From contig JAJXYI010000003.1 of the NCBI GenBank assembly GCA_021780625.1, positions 1-11,683 of the forward strand: a stretch of 11,683 bases of DNA. The letters are read 5' to 3'. Shown piece by piece: positions 7,609 through 11,683 of this stretch; the first letter of the stretch is position 1, and the number at the start of each line of letters is the position of its first letter. The translations under genes were made by a program, and so were the position numbers. The notes below the pieces were generated by a model, which worked only from the letters and a program-made list of their open reading frames with translations, was not told where the DNA came from and searched no databases. This DNA comes from a bacterium. GTDB taxonomy: Bacteria > Verrucomicrobiota > Verrucomicrobiae > Opitutales > Opitutaceae.

Positions 7609-8185
7609 GTGGGCTCCACGTGGCGAGGTCGCCCGGATCGTTCAGGTTGGCGGCCGCGGCTCGAAGCGGGGCCGGCAGTTCGACGACCGCGAGGAGGCCC
7701 GCCTGTTCGAGCGAGCGGCACAGCCCCTGCATCGAGAGTTCGCGGCGCCCGACCCGGCGGACTGCCTCGTCGAGGGCGGCGGCGGGGTAGAGCGCGGCGA
7801 GGGGCTCCAAGTAACCATTGTTCAGATACACTGCGCCGCGCCGGTCCTCGGAACGCCCGAACAACGGGGCGAACCACGCGGCGTCCGCGCCGGGAAGGTC
7901 GATCGCAAGCAGCGCGACCAGCGGGCCGGCTTCAAGCCGCAGGCCCGCGAGCAGGCCGCCCATCGGACCGAGGTCCGGTGCCTCGTCGGGAAGTGACTCG
8001 AGCCCGGGAATCGGAGGTTGTCCGGCCTGGCGGGACACTACGATGCGCGAGCAGCCGAGCGAGGCGAGCGTGCCCGCCTGGCGGCGCCAAAGCGGTTCGC
8101 CCTTGATCTCGACGAAGGCCTTGTCGCGCCCCATCCGGGTCGACTGACCGCCGGCCAGCAATACGCCGAGCGCGGGAGCGGTCAT
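7589..8185 (-). CDS. mobA: Molybdenum cofactor guanylyltransferase MobA
   Basis: MobA transfers GMP from GTP to molybdenum-molybdopterin, forming the guanine dinucleotide cofactor used by assimilatory nitrate reductases and other DMSO-reductase-family enzymes. The 198-residue protein opens with GVLLAGGQSTRMGRDKA (7-23), the nucleotide-binding Gly-rich loop with Arg17 and the Lys22 motif. It then has GPMGGLLAGL (73-82), a metal-binding Asp96 in AIDLPGAD, and NLNDPGDL (180-187), which corresponds to the NINTPED block of the family. Length matches E. coli MobA (194). It overlaps the upstream MOSC gene by 4 bases (ATGA) and is therefore probably translationally coupled to it. Its 3' end overlaps lysR by 20 bases on the opposite strand. 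Nearby nitrate transport suggests that its main client is a nitrate reductase outside the window. Confidence 0.92.
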   Translation of the reverse strand: MTAPALGVLLAGGQSTRMGRDKAFVEIKGEPLWRRQAGTLASLGCSRIVVSRQAGQPPIPGLESLPDEAPDLGPMGGLLAGLRLEAGPLVALLAIDLPGADAAWFAPLFGRSEDRRGAVYLNNGYLEPLAALYPAAALDEAVRRVGRRELSMQGLCRSLEQAGLLAVVELPAPLRAAAANLNDPGDLATWSPPTPPVR

Positions 8186-8667
8186 CGCGCGGCGACGGCG
8201 GCCTCGCTGTGCAGCACGCCGTTGGAAAGGATCCGGCAGCGCAGCCCGCCGCGGCCCTTCAGCCAGGCCTCACTGCCCTGCGCGATCGCCTGGTCCATCC
8301 AGTAGCACGGCCTGCACTCCTCGCTGCCCTCGAGTTCCACGCCCTGAAGGCGGAAGCGGCGTCCGACCAGTGCGTTGAGATCCGCTCCGGCCACGATTGC
8401 ATTTCGGCGCAGCGCGGCGGGCGGCACATCGGGGGCGCCGAGTTCGCGGCGAAGCTGTTCGAACACCTCCCAGGAGAACAGCGTGAGCTGGCCCTTGTAG
8501 TCGGGCTTGTAATCGAAGAACCGATCGCCTCGCAGCCCGCGGCCGGCGACACACTCGACCTCCGGCACCTCGACGACGGCTTCCTCGCCGGCGGGACCGC
8601 CGTGATGGCCGAAGTAGTTGTGTGCTGGAGACAGGTAAAGGTGGAGGATGCGAAGTTCGGAGGACAT
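8182..8667 (-). CDS. MOSC-domain protein
   Basis: The 161-residue soluble protein is a stand-alone MOSC (molybdenum cofactor sulfurase C-terminal) domain. Recognisable blocks are VECVAGRGLRGDRFFDY (37-53), PAALRRNAIVAGADLNALVG (83-102), the conserved Cys segment EECRPCYWMD (Cys118, Cys121) and GRGGLRCRILSNG (138-150). MOSC domains bind Moco or handle sulfur and reducible N-hydroxylated substrates through a conserved Cys, as in YiiM, YcbX and mARC; this short form has no assigned reaction. Cys118 is the usual position; Cys121, three residues on, is an extra Cys. There is no signal peptide, so it is cytoplasmic. It is the first gene of a unit with mobA, linked by an ATGA overlap, so a role in Moco delivery or maturation is a reasonable inference. 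No Shine-Dalgarno site precedes the ATG. Confidence 0.88.
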   Translation of the reverse strand: MSSELRILHLYLSPAHNYFGHHGGPAGEEAVVEVPEVECVAGRGLRGDRFFDYKPDYKGQLTLFSWEVFEQLRRELGAPDVPPAALRRNAIVAGADLNALVGRRFRLQGVELEGSEECRPCYWMDQAIAQGSEAWLKGRGGLRCRILSNGVLHSEAAVAAR

Positions 8668-8778
8668 GACTGATTACAGCGCGGCGCGTCGGCCCGCATT
8701 CCGTACCCGAAATGTGCTGAAGGCAACGGCGAGAATCGCCCGATCCGGTTTATGCGGAGCCAGGAGGGAGGGAAAATT

Positions 8779-8799
8779 GGCCACGAAAGACACGAAAAG
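8779..8799. repeat. CACGAAA tandem motif in the MOSC/GH3 spacer
   Basis: In the 220-base spacer 8668-8887 between the MOSC gene start and the GH3 gene end, the sequence GGCCACGAAAGACACGAAAA contains CACGAAA twice with a 9-base period. An approximate copy (CCACGGAAAC) lies at 8862-8871, next to an inverted TTCGTG at 8872-8877. From memory, CCACGAAAGACACGAAAA-type sequences recur in intergenic spacers of many environmental bacteria, so this may be a dispersed repeat remnant. I see no convincing terminator or promoter in the rest of the spacer, although the MOSC-mobA promoter must lie in it. Confidence 0.45.
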
Positions 8800-8887
8800 G
8801 CGTTGGTGGCGACGGCTTTGGTTTCTGAGCGCCTAAAAGCGTACGCAGGCATAAGCCGCAGCCACGGAAACTTCGTGATTCTTGTCG

Positions 8888-11056
8888 CTACTCCTTTCGG
8901 GGCTCTGCATCGAAGATTCCGGAGGCGCGGATGTCGCGCGAGGAGGCGCCGACGAGGATGTCGAAGCGGGCGGGATCCATCACCCAGCCGGCGGCGGCGG
9001 GGTCGTAGTAGGAGAATGCCCGGCGGTCCAGGAGGAAGGTCACCGTGCGTTTTTCCCCGCGCTTCAGGAACACGCGTTGAAAGCCCTTGAGCTCCTTCTC
9101 CGGGCGGAAGAGGCGGGGATGCTCCTCGTGCACGTACAATTCGGCGACCTCGGCTCCTTCGCGCTCCCCGGTGTTCTCGATGTCTACGGAGACACGGGCG
9201 ACCGGCCCGCCGGCTTCAGAGAGTCGCTCGACGCGAAGATTGGAGTAGGCGAAGGTCGTGTACGAGAGGCCGAAGCCGAAGGGGAAGAGCGGCTGGATCT
9301 TTTTGGTGTCGAACCAGCGGTAGCCCACCAGCAGGCCCTCGTCATAGTGTTCGACGCCATTCTTTCCCGGATACGCACCGAGCGCGTGGGCGGGCGAATC
9401 GGAGAGCCGAATCGGGAAGGTGCAGGGCAGCTTGCCGGACGGGTTCACGTCGCCGAACAGCACGTGGGCGATCGCATTGCCGGCCTCGCTTCCGCCGTAC
9501 CAGGCCTCCAGCACCGCAGGCACGCGGGATAGCCAGGCTTGGTCCATCGCAACCGGGGAACCGGAGACAAGCACCACGATGGTCCTCGGATTGGCCGCGA
9601 CCACCGCGCTGATGAGCTGGTTCTGTCCCCAGGGGAGGTCGAGTGAAGTGCGGTCCGCACCCTCGCAATCATAAGGACGCTCGCGTATGAGGCCGCCGAC
9701 CACGATCGCGACGTCCGCCGCCTTCGCTGCGGCGACCGCCTGGGCGATCATGGCGGGCGTCGTCCCCGCGGCGCTGCTGTAGCCGGGCGAGGTGATGATG
9801 TTCAACCGGGAGCCGACGCGGTGCAGGAGTCCCTCAAGTGGCGTCACTTCGTAGAGAGCCTTGATCCGTGCACTATCGCCGCCGTAGGCCTGGAGCCGCG
9901 TGGCATTTTCGCCGATCACCGCGATCGAGCGGAGTTTCGACGGGTCGAGAGGCAGGGCGTTGTTTGTATTCTTGAGCAACACAATGCCCTCCTCGGCCAC
10001 GCGAAGGGCGGCCGCGCGATGGGCCGGCGTGCAGATCGAGCCCGGCTCGCGCGTGTCGAGCACGCCGGTGGCGATCATCACACGCAGGCTTCGGCGCACC
10101 TTGTCGTCGAGCAGGGACAGGGGATATTTTCCGGAGAGGATGCCTTCCTTGAAGGCCCGGGCCATGTGGAATCCGTCGTAATTGTCGCGGTTGGTGCCCA
10201 TCTCGACATCCAGCCCACCTCGGACGGTGCCATCGGTGTCGTGGGCGGCGCCCCAATCGGAGATCACGATGCCCTTGAAACCCCACCGTTTCTTGAGGAT
10301 GCCGTTCAGCAGCGCGTCGTTCTCGCTGCAGTACTGGCCGCGGAATCGGTTGTAGGCGGCCATGACGGCCCACACGCCGGCGTCCCGGACCGCCGCGCGG
10401 AAGGGCGGCAGATAGATCTCGTGGAGCGTGCGCTCGTCCATCTCCACGTCGATCGAACCGCGCTGCGTCTCCTGGTTGTTTCCGACGAAATGTTTCACGC
10501 ACGAGGCGACTCCGTGGGACTGGACGGCGCGGATGTAGCCGACGGCCATGCGGCCCGCGAGGTAGGGGTCCTCGCCGAAGTATTCCGAGTTCCGGCCGTT
10601 GAGCGGCGTGCGCATGATGTTCACGCCGGGTCCGAGCATGATGTCCTTGCCACGCATCCGGGCCTCCTCGCCAATCACGTTGCCGAAGGCGGTCGCTGCG
10701 TCCGGATCCCAGGTGGACGCAAGATCGATCAGGACGGGCATGCACATCACGTAGTCGTCGTGCCGATTTGCGGGCGCGAACGAATTGCGCAGCACGTCCT
10801 CGCGCACGCCCATCGGGCCGTCGTCCATCCATCGTTCCGGGATGCCGAGGCGCGGGATGCCCGCGGTGCTGAAGGTCGAGGCGCCGTGGACGAACGCGAG
10901 TTTTTCATCGAGCGTCAGCCGTCCGAGCAGGTCATCGACGCGCAGTTCGACGGGAAGGGTGGGGTTTCGGTAAGCGGGGAGATCGGCGGCTGCGCGGGCG
11001 ATTCCGACGGAGAGGATCAGGGAGGCCAGCGGCGCGCGGAAGGATTTGAAAAACAT
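8888..11056 (-). CDS. Secreted glycoside hydrolase family 3 protein (beta-glucosidase-like)
   Basis: The 722-residue protein hydrolyses beta-linked sugars from the non-reducing end by a retaining mechanism. A signal peptide (hydrophobic 9-20, cleavage near ARA-AA at 22) points to the periplasm or outside. The N-terminal TIM-barrel shows WMDDGPMG (77-83), NGRNSEYFGEDP (153-164), VKHFVGNNQE (187-196) and the nucleophile motif VISDWG with Asp267. The second domain has EEGIVLLKN (355-363) and CEGADRTSLDLP with Glu465, the usual acid/base position, followed by SGSPVAM and PSGKLPCTFP. A C-terminal fibronectin-III-like domain runs about 595-705. All catalytic positions are present. Exact substrate (beta-glucoside, xyloside or other) cannot be read from the sequence. 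There is no ribosome-binding site before the ATG. The gene is divergent from an exported protein gene at 11608 and could share regulation with it. Confidence 0.94.
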   Translation of the reverse strand: MFFKSFRAPLASLILSVGIARAAADLPAYRNPTLPVELRVDDLLGRLTLDEKLAFVHGASTFSTAGIPRLGIPERWMDDGPMGVREDVLRNSFAPANRHDDYVMCMPVLIDLASTWDPDAATAFGNVIGEEARMRGKDIMLGPGVNIMRTPLNGRNSEYFGEDPYLAGRMAVGYIRAVQSHGVASCVKHFVGNNQETQRGSIDVEMDERTLHEIYLPPFRAAVRDAGVWAVMAAYNRFRGQYCSENDALLNGILKKRWGFKGIVISDWGAAHDTDGTVRGGLDVEMGTNRDNYDGFHMARAFKEGILSGKYPLSLLDDKVRRSLRVMIATGVLDTREPGSICTPAHRAAALRVAEEGIVLLKNTNNALPLDPSKLRSIAVIGENATRLQAYGGDSARIKALYEVTPLEGLLHRVGSRLNIITSPGYSSAAGTTPAMIAQAVAAAKAADVAIVVGGLIRERPYDCEGADRTSLDLPWGQNQLISAVVAANPRTIVVLVSGSPVAMDQAWLSRVPAVLEAWYGGSEAGNAIAHVLFGDVNPSGKLPCTFPIRLSDSPAHALGAYPGKNGVEHYDEGLLVGYRWFDTKKIQPLFPFGFGLSYTTFAYSNLRVERLSEAGGPVARVSVDIENTGEREGAEVAELYVHEEHPRLFRPEKELKGFQRVFLKRGEKRTVTFLLDRRAFSYYDPAAAGWVMDPARFDILVGASSRDIRASGIFDAEPRKE

Positions 11057-11093
11057 GGGCTGCGGCGAGAGGGGTGGAGTTGGGCTCCGTACA

Positions 11094-11126
11094 CACCGTT
11101 CAGGAATCCAAACTCGGCAAACGGTG
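11094..11126 (-). promoter_or_regulatory. 7-bp inverted repeat in the GH3 leader
   Basis: CACCGTT (11094-11100) and AACGGTG (11120-11126) are perfect inverted arms with a 19-base spacer, 38 bases upstream of the GH3 start codon. In a GH3 transcript this would form a hairpin close to the ribosome-binding region; in DNA it could be a two-arm protein site. Function is unknown. Confidence 0.35.
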
Positions 11127-11199
11127 GCAGGTTCACACGGTAGAGCCCGGGATCTCCGCGAACCGATGGTCTGTTGTGAGACGTTCCTAGCTGTCGACT

Positions 11200-11215
11200 T
11201 TCTAGGAGGTTAGAA
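11200..11215. promoter_or_regulatory. TTCTA-N6-TAGAA inverted repeat
   Basis: TTCTA (11200-11204) and TAGAA (11211-11215) flank GGAGGT. With one wobble pair the stem can extend to CTTTCTA/TAGAAGG on the plus strand. It also overlaps a second pairing, CCTAG (11186-11190) with CTAGG (11202-11206). No start codon follows the enclosed GGAGG at useful distance, so it is not an obvious ribosome-binding site. It may be an operator or chance. Confidence 0.3.
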
Positions 11216-11249
11216 GGCCGCCGAATTTTCGACTTGAGTTTACGGAAGA

Positions 11250-11261
11250 TTTAGCGCTAAA
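11250..11261. promoter_or_regulatory. LacI-family-like operator palindrome TTTAGCGCTAAA
   Basis: A perfect 12-base palindrome with a central CG step lies 189 bases before the GH3 start and 347 bases before the right-edge gene. Even-length palindromes centred on CG with A/T-rich arms are typical of LacI/GalR-type sugar repressors, which commonly control glycoside hydrolase loci. An 8-base copy of its right half (CGCTAAAC) is repeated at 11429-11436. No LacI gene is in the window, so the regulator is unidentified. Confidence 0.5.
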
Positions 11262-11428
11262 CAGTTTCCACGCAAGTCATCCCACCCCTTTTAGATGGCG
11301 TGCGTACCTCAAGCAATCGAACCATCCCCCGAGTTCGTCCCGCATTGTGCCTTTGTGCAGTGGGAGACGGTCTCAAACTCTAAAATCCCCCGCAAACTCT
11401 TCACGATTCGTTCGGAATAGTGATGTAA

Positions 11429-11436
11429 CGCTAAAC
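11429..11436. promoter_or_regulatory. Second half-site CGCTAAAC
   Basis: CGCTAAAC here is identical to 11255-11262, the right half of the upstream palindrome plus one base. Its left half reads GTAA instead of TTTAG, so this is a degenerate copy. The centres are 174 bases apart. It may be an auxiliary operator closer to the right-edge gene, but an 8-base match alone is weak. Confidence 0.3.
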
Positions 11437-11461
11437 CACCCGGGAGATCACCCCAGAAGGT

Positions 11462-11473
11462 CTTCGGGCGAAG
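11462..11473 (+). promoter_or_regulatory. Small hairpin CTTCG-GG-CGAAG
   Basis: A perfect inverted repeat; as RNA it would fold as CUUC-GGGC-GAAG, extendable by wobble pairs. No T-run follows, so it is not a standard terminator. It lies 135 bases before the right-edge start codon and may belong to that gene's 5' leader. Confidence 0.3.
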
Positions 11474-11493
11474 GTATATCGTTAAATCGTTCT

Positions 11494-11536
11494 TAGCCGC
11501 GTCCGCTCAGGGCGCGTTGTTTGGCTTCTACGGCTA
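11494..11536 (+). promoter_or_regulatory. TAGCCG/CGGCTA inverted repeat before the right-edge gene
   Basis: TAGCCG (11494-11499) and CGGCTA (11531-11536) are perfect 6-base inverted arms with a 31-base spacer that is itself GC-rich. It falls 72-114 bases before the start codon at 11608, within the probable 5' leader. It could be an mRNA structure; there is no sign of a known riboswitch. Confidence 0.3.
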
Positions 11537-11607
11537 GATCACGATTTTCCCCGTTTGCAGCCTCCCCAGAAGGCGGCGGAGGGGGATTAACCACACCACC
11601 CCAGACC

Positions 11608-11683
11608 ATGAATAAGCATCCGGTAGACAAATCGATGCTGGCGTTCCTCGCGGCGCTGGCATTTGTCGCCGTTCCGTCGGTCC
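11608..11683 (+). CDS. Partial CDS at the right edge: N-terminus of an exported protein
   Basis: An ATG at 11608 opens a frame that remains open to the end of the window, giving 25 residues. They start MNKHPVDKSM and continue with a hydrophobic run LAFLAALAFVAVPSV, which reads as a Sec signal peptide with a basic N-terminus. It is divergent from the secreted GH3 gene. In carbohydrate-using Verrucomicrobiota and Bacteroidota, genes in such positions are often TonB-dependent receptors, and a receptor is my leading guess, but only the signal peptide is visible. No Shine-Dalgarno sequence lies at the usual distance; the closest purine run, GGAGGGGG, ends 22 bases upstream. Confidence 0.65.
   Translation, partial: MNKHPVDKSMLAFLAALAFVAVPSV

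Larger units (their letters stand above)
11057..11607. other. 551-base divergent intergenic region between the GH3 gene and the right-edge gene
   Basis: No credible ORF fills this stretch. It is less GC-rich than the flanking genes and contains a LacI-operator-like palindrome, several short inverted repeats listed separately, a direct repeat ATCGTT-AA-ATCGTT at 11478-11491, and two identical CCCCAGAAGG 10-mers (11451-11460 and 11564-11573). A CCTCC/GGAGG inverted repeat (11561-11565 and 11578-11582) sits just upstream of the right-edge start codon. Both promoters and long 5' leaders must lie here, but I could not place -35/-10 boxes with confidence, and I recognise no riboswitch or small RNA. 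Confidence 0.7.

Noticed and set aside
9821..11143. 440-residue plus-strand open frame opposite the GH3 gene
   Set aside because: It is an antisense shadow; the minus-strand frame has all GH3 catalytic motifs and a signal peptide.
1..11683. CRISPR array, tRNA, rRNA, insertion sequence or phage attachment site
   Set aside because: I searched by eye and found no regularly spaced repeats, tRNA-like cloverleaf, transposase or flanking duplications.

Overview
The window looks like chromosomal DNA from a high-GC Gram-negative bacterium. A verrucomicrobial lineage close to Opitutaceae is my best guess. The guess rests on the GC-rich coding, the near absence of Shine-Dalgarno sites, the outer-membrane beta-barrel inside a nitrate-transport operon, and a secreted GH3 enzyme divergent from a probable outer-membrane or exported protein. 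It is inferred from style, not from any marker gene.

Region 1 (1-6545, minus strand) is a nitrate/nitrite uptake operon. In transcription order it holds a signal-less NrtA/NasS-like binding protein (6545-5496), exported binding protein NrtA (5445-4072), permease NrtB (4058-3033), a first ATPase (3028-2201), a second NrtD-like ATPase (2192-1371), an alginate-export-type outer-membrane porin (1321-95), and the start of an unidentified gene that leaves the window (88-1). Gaps are 50 bases or less, so one transcript is likely. Together these supply an outer-membrane channel, a periplasmic binding protein, an inner-membrane ABC importer and a likely cytosolic sensor. No nitrate or nitrite reductase is in view; it may lie left of position 1.

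Region 2 (6546-7608) is a LysR-type regulator divergent from the operon. The two are separated by an AT-rich spacer with short inverted repeats, the usual layout for a regulator controlling the adjacent operon.

Region 3 (7589-8667, minus strand) is a two-gene unit. A MOSC-domain protein and the molybdenum cofactor guanylyltransferase MobA overlap by 4 bases. MobA makes the guanine dinucleotide form of Moco used by assimilatory nitrate reductases, so this unit fits the nitrate theme. The mobA 3' end overlaps the convergent lysR 3' end by 20 bases.

Region 4 (8668-11683) is unrelated carbohydrate metabolism: a secreted GH3 glycosidase (minus strand), a 551-base intergenic region with a perfect 12-base LacI-operator-like palindrome and several hairpins, and the first 25 codons of a divergent exported protein.

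The window is mostly a recognisable nitrate-assimilation locus, not an unknown system. The points most worth checking are a 17-G homopolymer at the 3' end of the second ATPase gene whose length sets the reading frame into the porin start; an ATPase pair whose motif changes fall in the same composite ATP site; a NasS-like sensor with a Cys-rich pocket and no NasT partner in view; and a possible LacI-type operator between the GH3 gene and its divergent neighbour.
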